Of a DNA stretch of 64,000 nucleotides, positions 24,178-33,181 are shown one piece after another; the first letter of the stretch is position 1, and each line of letters opens with the position of its first letter. Origin of the DNA: Limnohabitans sp. MMS-10A-178 (GTDB lineage: Bacteria > Pseudomonadota > Gammaproteobacteria > Burkholderiales > Burkholderiaceae_C); contig NZ_NERY01000001.1 of NCBI RefSeq assembly GCF_003063375.1, positions 1,302,001-1,366,000 on the forward strand, in the 5' to 3' direction. The notes below the pieces were generated by a model that was not told where the DNA came from, ran no database searches, and saw nothing but the letters and a program-made list of their open reading frames with translations. The translations under genes and the position numbers were made by a program.

Positions 24178-24633
24178 TTAGGCTACTTCAGCGATCAATT
24201 CGATCTCTACACAGGCACCCAATGGCAGTTGAGCAACACCAAAGGCACTGCGAGCATGCACGCCAGATGCGCCAAAAACTTGGCCCAACAACTCGCTACA
24301 ACCATTGGTTACCACATGTTGCTCCGTAAAGTCGGAAGTTGAATTCACCAGACTCATGACCTTCACGATGCGCTTGACCTTGTTCAAATCACCGACGGCG
24401 GCATGAAGCGTACCGAGTAGATCAATGGCCACTGCGCGGGCAGCGGCTTTGCCTTCCTCTGTTTGAATATTCTTTCCCAGTTGACCCGTCCATGCTTGCC
24501 CGTCTTTCTTGGCAATATGGCCGCTGATAAAAACCAAATTGCCTGTTTGAACGAATGGAACATAGGCTGCTGCAGGTGTTGCAACGGGGGGCAAGGTTAT
24601 TTGAAGTTCTTCTAAGCGTTTGTAGATGGACAT
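24178..24633 (-). CDS. RidA family (YjgF/YER057c/UK114) protein
   Basis: A 151-residue RidA-superfamily protein when started at the ATG at 24633 (MSIYKRLEEL); the frame is open to 24735 but the extra N-terminus has no family match. RidA proteins are trimeric and hydrolyse reactive enamine/imine intermediates from PLP enzymes. The conserved arginine is present in the HARSAFGVAQLPLGA segment. This longer subgroup is distinct from canonical RidA, so imine deaminase activity is likely but not certain. Confidence 0.85.
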   Translation of the reverse strand: MSIYKRLEELQITLPPVATPAAAYVPFVQTGNLVFISGHIAKKDGQAWTGQLGKNIQTEEGKAAARAVAIDLLGTLHAAVGDLNKVKRIVKVMSLVNSTSDFTEQHVVTNGCSELLGQVFGASGVHARSAFGVAQLPLGACVEIELIAEVA

Positions 24634-24831
24634 GGTGTCAGGCCTTGTGAAAGTTAAAGGGATTGCAAAGGATAAGGTTAAGAGGCTGAAGATCTGTGAC
24701 CTATTTTCAAAATGCCTGAATTGTACGAACTGCAATGCAAGTCAGCGTAAGAGCGACTACATCGACATGGCAGCTTAAGCCTTCTAAACTGTCAAAAGCC
24801 AAGCCATGCTGGGCATCCTGAAAGGTTTTAC

Positions 24832-27363
24832 ATGCTCAAGGCAGCGCCTTGGTGTTTGGTTGGCTGGCTGGTGGGCACGGCATGTCAGTTGCAACAGGCA
24901 AGTCTTTGGTCGCTTGATGTTATCTTGGCAGCTTGTGTTTTGTCATTGTTACTTGGCCTGATCGCCTGGGTGTTGCACACCCGAATTACTCACATTTCTA
25001 AATTTTCTGAAGTTGCCAAATGGCCAATTGCTGCGTTGGTCTTTTTCGGACTGGCTTTGTCTTGCGTCAATGCCCGAGCACTTTGGCAGGCTCAACACAG
25101 ACTGAATCCTCTGCTGGAGGGACAAGAAATTTTGCTGCTGGGTGTGATTGCATCTTTACCGCAGCAAACAGAGATCAGTGTTCGATTTAGATTTCAAGTT
25201 CAATCTGCTTCCAAATTGAATCAAGCTTCAAGTGTTGTGGTGCCTGAATGGATTGATTTGGTCTGGTACGACAGAGAGTCAGCAGAGATGATGAAGGGAA
25301 ACCTTTGGGCCGATCTCAAAGCAGGAGATACATGGCAGTTCAGCGCTCGTCTCAAAGCCCCTCATGGCACGCTCAATCCGGGTGGCTTTGATGAAGCTTT
25401 GTGGCGGTGGGAGCAGGGCGTTATGGCCACAGGCGCTGTGACTACAAGTAAACGCGCGGCAGTGCCACAAAAAATAAAGTCTTCATGGCTGTATCCCATT
25501 GCACAGGCGCGGCAATACGTTCGATCTGAAATTGAGAGAAAGCTATTGCAAGGTGATGCACAAAGTCGTTCTTTGGCGGGTGTGATCGCCGCGTTAGTCA
25601 TGGGCGATCAGGCGGCCATTCAAGCTGCTGATTGGGACCTTTTCAGGGCGACTGGTGTTACCCATTTGATGAGTATTTCTGGTTTGCACATTACTTTGTT
25701 TGCTTGGGTCATGGCAGCTGCAATTCGAAGCATGTGGCGTGCGTCTGCCCTTGGCGGAAGTCGCCTTTGTTTGCGTTGGCCAGCCCCACATGTGGCCCTC
25801 TTAGCAGGGACCTTGATGGCCACACTTTATGCCTTGTTCAGTGGCTGGGGCTTGCCATCTCAGCGCACAGTCATCATGCTTTGGGTGGTTTGCTTGCTTC
25901 GGCTCGTGGGCACAAGATGGCCCATTTTTTGGAGTCTGGGTTTGGCTTTGTGGGTAGTTGTTGCGTTGGACCCTTGGGCAATGCTTCAGCCAGGTTTTTG
26001 GTTGAGCTTTGTGGCGGTGGGTGTCTTGATGCTCAATGAATCAGTGCAATCTCCAGATCGCACCCAATTGGAGGATGGGGGCTCCGGCATGTTGATCAAG
26101 TTAGTGGGCCAGGCATTTCGGACCTTGAGGAACTTGTTGCGAGAACAATGGGTGATTACGCTGGCTCTAACGCCGCTGGCAGTTTTATTCTTTGGGCAGC
26201 TCTCTTGGGTGGGCTTGTTGGCCAATTTGGTCGCCACTCCATGGGTTACATGGCTGGTCACTCCGCTAGCTCTTTTGGGCGTGTTAGCCCCGCCGCTTTG
26301 GCTAGTGGCATCTTGGGCTTTGCAGCCTCTTATGACCCTGTTGACGTGGATGGCCAGTTTGCCAGGCAGTGTCTGGTTTTTGCCAACCCCGCCACTTGTT
26401 CTAGCGCTATTGGCAATGGGGGGTGGCTTGTTGCTCTTGCAGCAATGGCCTTGGGCCCTGCGAAGCTGGGGGCTATTGTTTATGTTGCCTATCTTCCTAT
26501 GGCAAGTGCCTAAACCTCCGCCAGGCCAGTTCGATCTTTGGTTTGCCGATGTGGGACAAGGCAATGCAGTGTTAATTAGAACCACCCACCATGCTTTGCT
26601 TTATGACGCTGGGCCCCTCTACTCAGAAACTTCAGATGCTGGTCAAAGGATTGTGGTGCCGCTGCTTCATCGCTTGGGGGTGAAGTTGGACAGAGTCATG
26701 TTGAGCCACCGCGATGCCGATCACACAGGTGGGGCGCCCGCAGTGTTGCGCGCTCACCCTCAAGCAGACTTATGGAGCTCCTTGGAAGAAGGGCACCCCT
26801 TGTCGACCCTCCGGCCTGTAAGTGTTTGTATGGCTGGTCAAAAATGGGAATGGGATGGTGTGCAATTTGAATTGCTGCACCCTTTAGTTTCTGATTACGC
26901 CAAGTTGGCAGGCTCCAATGCTTTGAGCTGTGTTTTGAGAGTTGATGCAAGCCAACAGGCCTCTTCAAAGAAGAGCCATGAGCGCCAAAAAGCCAGCGCC
27001 TTGTTGGTGGGTGACATCGAGGCAGCACAAGAGTTGGCCATGCTTCAACGCTTGGCATTGCAGCCTGTTGGCGTCTTGTTGGTGCCGCACCATGGCAGTC
27101 AAACGTCGTCTACCAATGGTTTCATTGAGGCTCTTAAACCACATTGGGCGGTGGTTCAGGCGGGTTATCTAAATCGGTATGGTCACCCGTCCACTAGCGT
27201 TGTTCAGCGCTATGAAACTCAAGACGTGCCCTTGTCGATCTCCTCGGAATGTGGCGCTGCCTACTGGCAAAGTACGCAACCGCAGGAGCTCAGTTGTGAA
27301 CGTGAAGTACGCCGCCGATATTGGCATACACCCAAAAGAACGGAGTCCAGAAGCCCCGAGTAG
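24832..27363 (+). CDS. comEC: DNA internalization-related competence protein ComEC/Rec2
   Basis: ComEC, the inner-membrane channel for single-stranded DNA uptake in natural transformation, 843 residues. An N-terminal DUF4131 region with membrane helices is followed by the Competence domain (about 220-500, LMSISGLHITLFAW), then a metallo-beta-lactamase-like domain with DVGQGNAVLIR and SHRDADHTGG, expected to degrade the non-transported strand. GAAAGG precedes the ATG. An intact comEC means DNA uptake may have helped build the neighbouring accessory block. Confidence 0.93.
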   Translation: MLKAAPWCLVGWLVGTACQLQQASLWSLDVILAACVLSLLLGLIAWVLHTRITHISKFSEVAKWPIAALVFFGLALSCVNARALWQAQHRLNPLLEGQEILLLGVIASLPQQTEISVRFRFQVQSASKLNQASSVVVPEWIDLVWYDRESAEMMKGNLWADLKAGDTWQFSARLKAPHGTLNPGGFDEALWRWEQGVMATGAVTTSKRAAVPQKIKSSWLYPIAQARQYVRSEIERKLLQGDAQSRSLAGVIAALVMGDQAAIQAADWDLFRATGVTHLMSISGLHITLFAWVMAAAIRSMWRASALGGSRLCLRWPAPHVALLAGTLMATLYALFSGWGLPSQRTVIMLWVVCLLRLVGTRWPIFWSLGLALWVVVALDPWAMLQPGFWLSFVAVGVLMLNESVQSPDRTQLEDGGSGMLIKLVGQAFRTLRNLLREQWVITLALTPLAVLFFGQLSWVGLLANLVATPWVTWLVTPLALLGVLAPPLWLVASWALQPLMTLLTWMASLPGSVWFLPTPPLVLALLAMGGGLLLLQQWPWALRSWGLLFMLPIFLWQVPKPPPGQFDLWFADVGQGNAVLIRTTHHALLYDAGPLYSETSDAGQRIVVPLLHRLGVKLDRVMLSHRDADHTGGAPAVLRAHPQADLWSSLEEGHPLSTLRPVSVCMAGQKWEWDGVQFELLHPLVSDYAKLAGSNALSCVLRVDASQQASSKKSHERQKASALLVGDIEAAQELAMLQRLALQPVGVLLVPHHGSQTSSTNGFIEALKPHWAVVQAGYLNRYGHPSTSVVQRYETQDVPLSISSECGAAYWQSTQPQELSCEREVRRRYWHTPKRTESRSPE

Positions 27364-27465
27364 CCAACTGTGCAGGTATGGGCAGAGCCACTAAGCGTCT
27401 CCTGACGTTCTATCGCTCTATAGCTCTATAGCTCAGTAAATACCCTCTGTGTTTTTTTCCTTGAA

Positions 27466-27480
27466 AATGATTCAATCATT
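27466..27480. promoter_or_regulatory. Inverted repeat upstream of the second Bug gene
   Basis: AATGATT-C-AATCATT, 7-bp arms around one base, 44 bp upstream of the Bug start at 27525 and preceded by a T-rich stretch. It could be an operator of the Bug gene or a weak terminator element after comEC. Confidence 0.4.
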
Positions 27481-27524
27481 TTGTTATTTTTCGTACCAAT
27501 GATTAACTCAAGGAATATTCAAAC

Positions 27525-28505
27525 ATGACCACACGTCGCCAATTGATGCAAGGTGCTGCAGTTAGCTTGCTGGGACTGTCCCACTTACCCAACTTTGCTC
27601 AAGCACGCGTAGAAAATTTGCGCATCATTGTGGGTTTCCCACCCGGTGGCACCACCGATGCTTTTTCCCGCCGCATTGCTGAAAAAATGCGAGGCACTTA
27701 CGCCACTAACGTCATTGTGGACAACAAGCCAGGCGCAGGTGGCCAGATTGGTGTGACTACGCTCAAGGCTGCTCCAGCTGATGGAGCTCACATTTTGTAT
27801 TCGCCCGCATCGATGTTGACCATTTACCCTCACTCGTACTCTAAGCTGAGTTATGCCCAGTCCGACGTCACTCCTATTGGCATTGGACATTCCACCGACC
27901 ACGCTTTCGTGGTGGGGCCAGCTGTTCCCGAGTCGGTTAAAAACATCAGGGACTTTGTCGAATGGGCCAAGGCCAATCCAGGCAAAGCCAGCATTGGCAA
28001 TCCCGCAGCGGGCTCCATGCCGCACTTGCTGGCAGGCCGCTTGGCCATGTTGGGTGGATTTCAAATTACCAATGTTCCTTTTGCGGGATCTGGCCCTGCC
28101 ATTCCTCAAGTCATGGGTGGCCAACTTGCGGGCATGTCATCACCTTTGGGCGATTGGGTGCAGCACCACAAATCTGGCAAGATTCGAATTCTGGCCACCT
28201 CCGGCCCCGATCGCGCCATTTTCACCCCCGATGTCGCCACTTTCCGCGAGCAAGGCTTTGGTGAATTGATGGTTCGCGAATGGTTTGGCTTCTTTGCACC
28301 TGCAGGCATCAGTGATGCAGTCAGACAAAACCTGAATACGGCACTGCGCCAGGCCATGGGCCAGCAAGACATCCGAGACTTTGTAACTCCGTTGGCGGCT
28401 AACTTGGAAGCCAGTACCGCTGCTGAACACACACGTCGTCTTGGCGAAGACTCAGAAATGGCGCGACGTTTGGTTGCGGCCCTTGGTTTCAAGGCCGACT
28501 CCTAA
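27525..28505 (+). CDS. Bug/TctC family solute-binding protein
   Basis: A second Bug-type periplasmic receptor in this window, 326 residues. The N-terminus TTRRQLMQGAA plus a hydrophobic stretch ending FAQA suggests Tat-like or Sec export, unlike the first Bug at 1047. The ligand-loop motif PPGGTTDAFSR and the DNKPGAGGQIG loop are present. Again no TctAB genes are adjacent. It is the last core-type gene before the insertion sequence and is followed by a terminator. Confidence 0.92.
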   Translation: MTTRRQLMQGAAVSLLGLSHLPNFAQARVENLRIIVGFPPGGTTDAFSRRIAEKMRGTYATNVIVDNKPGAGGQIGVTTLKAAPADGAHILYSPASMLTIYPHSYSKLSYAQSDVTPIGIGHSTDHAFVVGPAVPESVKNIRDFVEWAKANPGKASIGNPAAGSMPHLLAGRLAMLGGFQITNVPFAGSGPAIPQVMGGQLAGMSSPLGDWVQHHKSGKIRILATSGPDRAIFTPDVATFREQGFGELMVREWFGFFAPAGISDAVRQNLNTALRQAMGQQDIRDFVTPLAANLEASTAAEHTRRLGEDSEMARRLVAALGFKADS

Positions 28506-28515
28506 TTAGATAGCA

Positions 28516-28553
28516 CTGAGACTTTGCGACGGTTCAAGAAGCCTCAGTTTTTC
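28516..28553 (+). terminator. Probable terminator of the second Bug gene
   Basis: ACTGAGaCTT at 28516-28525 can pair with AAGcCTCAGT at 28540-28549, with one mismatch, followed by a run of T. It starts 10 bp after the stop codon. Confidence 0.75.
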
Positions 28554-28587
28554 CTTTGGGTTAACAAATCTACTACCGATGAAATTA

Positions 28588-28632
28588 AAAAGAGTGAAAT
28601 TTAAAAGAGTGAAATTTAAAAGAGTGAAATTT
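28588..28632. repeat. Tandem 15-bp AT-rich repeat, three copies
   Basis: Three copies of a 15-bp unit containing AAAAGAGTGAAATTT, with AGAGTGAAAT at 28591, 28606 and 28621. They lie between the Bug gene and the IS element. The rest of this gap (28,554-28,790) is AT-rich with no gene seen. Confidence 0.88.
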
Positions 28633-28841
28633 ATTTCAGGTGACAACTTTTAATTCTAAAGTAATCAATAACTTGTTTTGTTATACACAATAAGGCAGTT
28701 CTAACCGGCAACCTGCCACTTAAATAGTTACTCTTTTTAATGGTTTTTACTTTACAAAATCAAAGGTATAAAGAGAGTGAGTTAGCCCCCTGAATGACAG
28801 TCCCATCGGTATTCCTTAAACTAACAACTAGGAATAAGACT

Positions 28842-29243
28842 ATGGATATGACTATGTCATCAATAAGACCTAACCGGGTGGAAGTGGTCACCAGTGTTCA
28901 GCGCCGCAGGCGCTGGACCCCGGAACAAAAGCTTGAAATCGTCAAACAAACCAATGAACCAGGAAGCTCTGTTTCTTTGGTAGCCCGACAGCATGGATTG
29001 ACTGCAGCCCAGTTGTTTCAATGGCGCAAAGCTTATTTGGAAGGTTCCTTGGTCGCAGTTGGTGCCAATGAAACTGTTGTCCCGGCTTCTGAACTTCAAG
29101 AAGCCATGAGACGTATCAAACAACTTGAAGGTGCGCTTGGCCGCAAGACTCTGGAGAACGAGATTCTCAAGGAGGCTGTGGACTTTGCCAAAGCAAAAAA
29201 GTGGATTGCGCGCTCGCCTGTATTGCCCGGGGACGAGCAATAA
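28842..29243 (+). CDS. IS2-group transposase OrfA (HTH protein)
   Basis: The OrfA of the IS element, about 133 residues from the ATG at 28842, which has AGGA upstream; an earlier ATG at 28794 lies inside the terminal repeat. It carries the IS3-type helix-turn-helix ([13 protein letters not shown] ... [19 protein letters not shown]) followed by a leucine-zipper-like helix. The [11 protein letters not shown] and [12 protein letters not shown] segments closely resemble E. coli IS2 InsC. Ends in PVLPGD. Confidence 0.93.
   Translation: MDMTMSSIRPNRVEVVTSVQRRRRWTPEQKLEIVKQTNEPGSSVSLVARQHGLTAAQLFQWRKAYLEGSLVAVGANETVVPASELQEAMRRIKQLEGALGRKTLENEILKEAVDFAKAKKWIARSPVLPGDEQ
29195..29201 (+). promoter_or_regulatory. 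Slippery heptamer A6G for programmed -1 frameshift
   Basis: AAAAAAG lies in the OrfA/OrfB overlap. OrfB is in the -1 frame relative to OrfA, so slippage here would give the OrfAB transposase, as known for IS2 and other IS3-family elements. Confidence 0.85.
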
Positions 29244-30067
29244 GGGCGGTGTGCACGGCACTGGACGTATCGCGCAGCAACGTATTAACCAAGAAAACTC
29301 GATCCTCCGAATGGACTGATTTGAGAAAGTCACCACCCAAGGCCGATGACGCTGACCTGAAGGAGGCCATTGCCAGCGTGGTTAAAGACCGAGCAACATA
29401 CGGTTACAGGCGCGTTTGGGCTAGGCTGAAGATCGACGGCCGTCAGATTAATCACAAGCGGGTTTACAGGGTTATGCGAGATGAAGGTTGGCTACTGTTC
29501 AGACAAGGACAAAAGCCTTTGGACACGAGAAAGCATGAAGGCACAGTAGCGGTCAAGGAAAGCGACACGCGCTGGTGCTCAGATGGATTGGAGCTGTCGT
29601 GCGACAACGGAGAACGCGTAAGGGTGGCATTTGCACTGGACTGCTGCGACAGAGAGATCATGAGCTGGGTGGCCACTACGAAAGGCATTGATGCAGGACT
29701 GGTTGGCGACTTGATGATGCAGGCTGTGGAGAAACGATTCGGATCAAATGGTAAGCCGCCCAAAACGATTGAGTGGCTGACAGATAACGGCAGCTGTTAC
29801 ACAGCAGCAGAGACAAGAAGCTTTGCAAAACAGCTAGGCTTAAAGCCTGTGACAACACCAGTAACAAGCCCTCAAAGTAACGGCATGGCCGAGAGCTTTG
29901 TGAAGACACTAAAACGGGATTACGCCAAATTGGCTAACCGGCCAGATTCAAAAACTGTGATGGCCCAACTGAAAGATTGGTTCAATGACTACAATTCGTA
30001 TCACCCGCACAGTGCACTTGGCTACTTGCCACCAACGCTGTTCAGGGAGAAAAGATCGGTAACTTAA
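29201..30067 (+). CDS. IS2-group transposase OrfB (DDE catalytic part)
   Basis: The catalytic rve/DDE half of the transposase, 288 residues as an open frame, made as OrfAB by -1 frameshift. Candidate DDE residues are the Asp of WCSDGLEL, the Asp of LTDNGSCY and the Glu of [15 protein letters not shown]. An HTH_21 region ([11 protein letters not shown]) precedes the core. The frame is intact, so the element may still be active. Confidence 0.92.
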   Translation: MDCALACIARGRAIRAVCTALDVSRSNVLTKKTRSSEWTDLRKSPPKADDADLKEAIASVVKDRATYGYRRVWARLKIDGRQINHKRVYRVMRDEGWLLFRQGQKPLDTRKHEGTVAVKESDTRWCSDGLELSCDNGERVRVAFALDCCDREIMSWVATTKGIDAGLVGDLMMQAVEKRFGSNGKPPKTIEWLTDNGSCYTAAETRSFAKQLGLKPVTTPVTSPQSNGMAESFVKTLKRDYAKLANRPDSKTVMAQLKDWFNDYNSYHPHSALGYLPPTLFREKRSVT

Positions 30068-30135
30068 ACATACCGGCGGTACTGGAATACAGGGTCAAGA
30101 CCAGTTCAATCATCGCAACTACAACATATTTTCTT

Positions 30136-30396
30136 TTACTTGCATGAGAAGTATGCCAAGTGTGCTACACCAAAAATTCCTGTTCTCTTTTTAAGTACAG
30201 CTTTTTTGTTAAATTCTTTACAGTGTTTGTCTGCAACTACTACTCCGTTTTTTATCATCTCCTCAGTTGTTAATGCCGTGTTTTTTATATCAACAACAAC
30301 GCTATCGTTGGAAGAATTTATTATTTTTGTAGACGCACAACCGCACAAAATAATCGCCACCAAACAAACCGTTAAAGTTTTAAATTGTCTTTGCAT
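30136..30396 (-). CDS. Small predicted lipoprotein
   Basis: An 86-residue protein with a typical lipoprotein signal (hydrophobic core, lipobox LCGC at about residues 17-20). The mature part is basic with two further cysteines near the C-terminus, which could form a disulfide. Function unknown. It is the first gene to the right of the IS, with lower GC than the core. Its stop is 44 bp from the IS right end, so its 3' surroundings may have been changed by the insertion. Confidence 0.7.
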   Translation of the reverse strand: MQRQFKTLTVCLVAIILCGCASTKIINSSNDSVVVDIKNTALTTEEMIKNGVVVADKHCKEFNKKAVLKKRTGIFGVAHLAYFSCK

Positions 30397-30421
30397 TTTG
30401 TTTATCAGCTTTCTATCCTTG

Positions 30422-30866
30422 CTATGCCAGTTTATCCGCAGCCATCGTTGCCGTCAATTTAGAGTAATGCCGCTCCAACATAGTCACAGAAGTTCCCATT
30501 TGCCGCGCGAGTGTGTGAATGTCAGTTCCAACTAAAAGTTCCTGTGTAGCATAGGTATGGCGTAAGCTGTAAAACGTTCTGTCTGTACCAGCCTGTCCTT
30601 TTACCAAGTTCAATTCTTCCAGTATTCGTCTGAAAATCTTATTCATTTCAAATGGCTTGCGTCCATCTTTAAATCTGAATAGTTTGACTAATATTCTCAG
30701 CGCCAGCAAATTGTCAAAACTCAAGACTGCTGTTTCATAGTGTGTTGCCTTTATTCGTTCAAGCACAGATAAACATTCGTGCTTAGCAATCAACCGCCTT
30801 GCACCTGTTTTGCCAGACTGACCTGCCCCCTTGAGACGCACCAAAGTGATGGAATACCGTCAATAA
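30422..30866 (-). pseudogene. Truncated phage-type tyrosine recombinase (C-terminal fragment)
   Basis: About 147 codons of a phage/integrative-element tyrosine recombinase, ending at a normal stop (30422). The catalytic SLRHTYAT box (Arg and His) and final HYSKL tyrosine are present. The first catalytic arginine and the whole N-terminal DNA-binding domain are missing. Homology-like sequence starts directly after a TGA near 30867 and about 10 bp from repeat box A at 30878, so the gene was cut at the repeat. A remnant of an older mobile element; it is not an integron IntI, judged by the motif context. Confidence 0.82.
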
Positions 30867-30877
30867 TTAGTTCCAAG

Positions 30878-30912
30878 AAACTTTTGAATAAAGTTTGGGG
30901 TCTAGAAGTATG
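30878..30912 (+). repeat. Cassette-type repeat, box A
   Basis: Perfect box A (AACTTTTGAATAAAGTTTGG) continuing as GGTCTAGAAG. AACTTT and AAAGTT form a 6-bp hairpin. It abuts the truncated recombinase on one side and the PPOx gene on the other. Confidence 0.9.
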
Positions 30913-30923
30913 TCTTGGAGCGT

Positions 30924-31529
30924 TTATAGATCAGGCGTATAGCGTTTCAGCATTTCTTCACGGGATTCCACTGGTCCCGTACTCTTAGTTTGATCACTGA
31001 TGATTTGACCAATCGTTGGCATCGCATCAATATTTTGATGGTGTTCAATAGACCAGAGTTTGGAGCGCATCATTGCTTTGGGGCAATGCATATAGGCAGC
31101 TTCCACGATCACTTTGATAACTAGCTTGGGGTTGTTCTTCAAAGTATCAAAGTGCTTGAGAAGATCGCTGTCAGTCTGTAGCGTAGCACTTCCATTCACA
31201 CGAACAACTTCGTCAATGCCAGGAATGAAAAACAGCAAGCCAACTTGTGATGTAGCGATGATGTTTGTCAGGGTGTCTAACCTGTTATTGCCAATAGAGT
31301 CAGGAATTAGGAGTGTTTGCTGATCTAAAACTATGACAAAACCTGCGTCTCCGCCACGCGGTGAGCAATCCATTTGATGAAGTTGATCTCCACTGCTAAT
31401 CACTAGAAATGGCGACAAAGAGATGAATCTCTTTAGGTGCGTATCAATGTGCGTCAATTCTTTTAGAACGGCACGCTGGCTTGGTGCTTTGTAAAGGGCA
31501 CGCAATTGGTCTGTGGTTTGAATCTGCAT
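30924..31529 (-). CDS. FMN-dependent PPOx-type flavoprotein
   Basis: A 201-residue pyridoxamine-phosphate-oxidase-like split-barrel protein. It resembles the MSMEG_1061-type group: the DCSPRGGDAGFV segment and the IPDSIGNNRLDTL and HCPKAMMRSKLW motifs contact FMN in relatives. Likely an oxidoreductase acting on unknown small molecules; substrate not inferable. A complete single-gene module between box A copies at 30878 and 31582. Confidence 0.87.
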   Translation of the reverse strand: MQIQTTDQLRALYKAPSQRAVLKELTHIDTHLKRFISLSPFLVISSGDQLHQMDCSPRGGDAGFVIVLDQQTLLIPDSIGNNRLDTLTNIIATSQVGLLFFIPGIDEVVRVNGSATLQTDSDLLKHFDTLKNNPKLVIKVIVEAAYMHCPKAMMRSKLWSIEHHQNIDAMPTIGQIISDQTKSTGPVESREEMLKRYTPDL

Positions 31530-31581
31530 AAATCAAATGAAGTATCCTGAATTTTGGCATAGACAGCGGAAACTCAGATTG

Positions 31582-31610
31582 TTAGAACTTTTGAATAAAG
31601 TTTGTGACCT
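31582..31610 (+). repeat. Cassette-type repeat, box A (variant before XRE gene)
   Basis: GTTAGAAC followed by TTTTGAATAAAGTTTG, then a GTGACC variant tail. The same variant stands before the second XRE-2TM copy at 48151. Confidence 0.9.
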
Positions 31611-31757
31611 CGCCAAGCCTTGGCTAAGTGTCTGACCCTCAAAGTCTAAGCAATGTCAGCATCGTGCCGTGCATATGCCGTGCCCAAGTCGCTACTTTGT
31701 CGCACACAATCATTCACCTTGCCATTAGAGTTCCTAGCACTGCAAAAGGAGTGATAA

Positions 31758-32228
31758 ATGCTAGTTCAAAAACTAAGACTACAACGAGGATGGTCTCAAC
31801 AGCAGTTGGCTGAGTTGAGTGGATTGAATGTCCGCACCATTCAGCGTATTGAAAAGGGTCAAGAACCTAGCGTGGAATCTTTGAAGTCTTTGGCTGCCGT
31901 GTTCAATTTGGATTTCTCAACACACAAGGAGCAAGGTATGGACAACGTCATCAGTGAAACTCAAAGCGCAGAAGAGATTTTGGCTTTCAAGCAAGTTAGA
32001 AAACTCAAAGGTTTCTACATTCACTTGGCGCAGTATGTGTTGGTAATTGCGGTGCTCACGGTCGTCAATGCGTTAACAACCCCTAATCGCTGGTGGGTTC
32101 AATGGGTCATTATTGGTTGGGGCATTGGCGTGTTCTCTCATTGGCTTCAGATTTCCGAGCGGTTTGGCTTGCTTGGATCCAAGTGGGAGAAAGAGCAAGT
32201 GGAAAAGCGTTTGGGGCGAAAACTTTAA
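31758..32228 (+). CDS. XRE-family regulator with 2TM domain, copy 1
   Basis: A 156-residue protein with an N-terminal Cro/C1-type helix-turn-helix (about residues 3-55, WSQQQLAELSGLNVRTIQR) and a C-terminal 2TM domain: two membrane helices (about 92-107 and 115-133) flanking TPNRWWVQW. It probably binds DNA while anchored in the membrane. A near-identical copy lies at 48328 (146 of 156 residues equal by my count), and their 150-bp upstream regions also match. AAAGGAG precedes the ATG. No toxin partner was found. Confidence 0.88.
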   Translation: MLVQKLRLQRGWSQQQLAELSGLNVRTIQRIEKGQEPSVESLKSLAAVFNLDFSTHKEQGMDNVISETQSAEEILAFKQVRKLKGFYIHLAQYVLVIAVLTVVNALTTPNRWWVQWVIIGWGIGVFSHWLQISERFGLLGSKWEKEQVEKRLGRKL

Positions 32229-32248
32229 GATTGATGCTCAGCTTCTCA

Positions 32249-32400
32249 GGACTTTTGAATCGAGTTTGGGCTCCAGAAGGATATAGCTCATTTTTAGCCC
32301 TGCGTACGAATCGTTGAGTCAGGTTTAGTTTCTGCGGGTCTACCGTGCTCGTGGGGTCTCGTGGAGATCAGGTGTCGTTTTACACGACAGCGGGTGGTTG
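32249..32400 (+). repeat. Cassette-type repeat, full A+B unit
   Basis: Box A with a G start (GACTTTTGAATCGAGTTTGG), a middle spacer, then box B with CTACCGTGCTCGTGG and the hairpin TGTCGTTTTACACGACA. It directly follows the XRE-2TM gene and precedes the TetR module. Confidence 0.92.
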
Positions 32401-32439
32401 TTTAGTTAACTTAATGATCAAAGCATTTTTTTCGTCATT

Positions 32440-33099
32440 TCATTTCCCTGTTCGCGCTAAGTCATTGGCTTTTTTTGCATTCACAAAGCTTTTAATTAAA
32501 AACAGCAATTTGATCTTTATTTCTTCAATTGACATTTCTTTTGCGCTCTGTCCAATTGATGCCCTAATCACTCCTGTGAATGCATGCGTGATAACGAATG
32601 CTTCCTCAGGACTGAATCGTATGGCTTGACCGTTTCCGTTTGGAACTCCCTTAGTCGCCAGTGAGTTGGCTATGAGTTTGGAAGAGGCATCAATATTGTT
32701 GGCATGTCCCATTTGCCATGCATATTCGAGTAATTCACGGTGCACTCTTGAGCGACCTCCAAATGCACCGAAAACACAATCGATCAGTATCCGAGCAGGT
32801 TCCTGAGATTCACCGCTATTTGAGTTTGACAACGTTGCAATTATGTTTTCGTTCACAGTTTTCATTTCACGCTGACCGAGCACTTCAAGAATGGCTGCCT
32901 TGCTCCCGAAATATTGATAAAGCGTGCCAATGCTAATTCCTGCTAACTCGGCAATTCGGTTGGTTGTCAGACCCTCCAATCCGTCTTTATCGATGATGCG
33001 TGTTGCTGCTTCCAATATGAGTTCAATCTTCTCTTGCGCCCGTCCTTGTTTTGGCGCTCTTCTTGTAAGTGATTGTTTTTTATGAGAATTTTGTGGCAT
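32440..33099 (-). CDS. TetR/AcrR family transcriptional regulator
   Basis: A 219-residue TetR-type repressor. The N-terminal HTH is at about residues 40-65 (TNRIAELAGISIGTLYQYF), followed by a helical ligand-binding domain of normal size. The N-terminus is basic. It is divergent from the sterol-desaturase-type gene, with 82 bp between them holding the inverted repeat TGAGC-ATA-GCTCA, so it likely controls that gene and itself. The ligand is unknown. Confidence 0.88.
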   Translation of the reverse strand: MPQNSHKKQSLTRRAPKQGRAQEKIELILEAATRIIDKDGLEGLTTNRIAELAGISIGTLYQYFGSKAAILEVLGQREMKTVNENIIATLSNSNSGESQEPARILIDCVFGAFGGRSRVHRELLEYAWQMGHANNIDASSKLIANSLATKGVPNGNGQAIRFSPEEAFVITHAFTGVIRASIGQSAKEMSIEEIKIKLLFLIKSFVNAKKANDLARTGK

Positions 33100-33131
33100 G
33101 CGTGGCTTTCAAGAACGCGAGTAGTAAAAAC

Positions 33132-33144
33132 TGAGCATAGCTCA
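33132..33144. promoter_or_regulatory. Candidate TetR operator between divergent genes
   Basis: TGAGCATAGCTCA, 5-bp arms around ATA, in the middle of the divergent promoter between the TetR gene and the fatty acid hydroxylase. The location fits an operator; the short arms keep confidence moderate. Confidence 0.5.
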
Positions 33145-33181
33145 TATATTTGCGTCTGTGTATTTAACTCCCATTTAAGTT

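Larger units (their letters stand above)
28791..30091 (+). mobile_element. IS3-family (IS2 group) insertion sequence, complete
   Basis: An insertion sequence of about 1.30 kb with two overlapping frames and imperfect terminal inverted repeats. The left end starts TGAATGACAGT and the right end, read inward, starts TGTATTCCAGT; both then share CC..CGGTAT and TTAA. TG...CA termini and the IS2-like OrfA/OrfB fit the IS2 group. No direct target duplication flanks it (left CCCCC, right GGGTC). It marks the border between core and accessory DNA. Confidence 0.88.
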
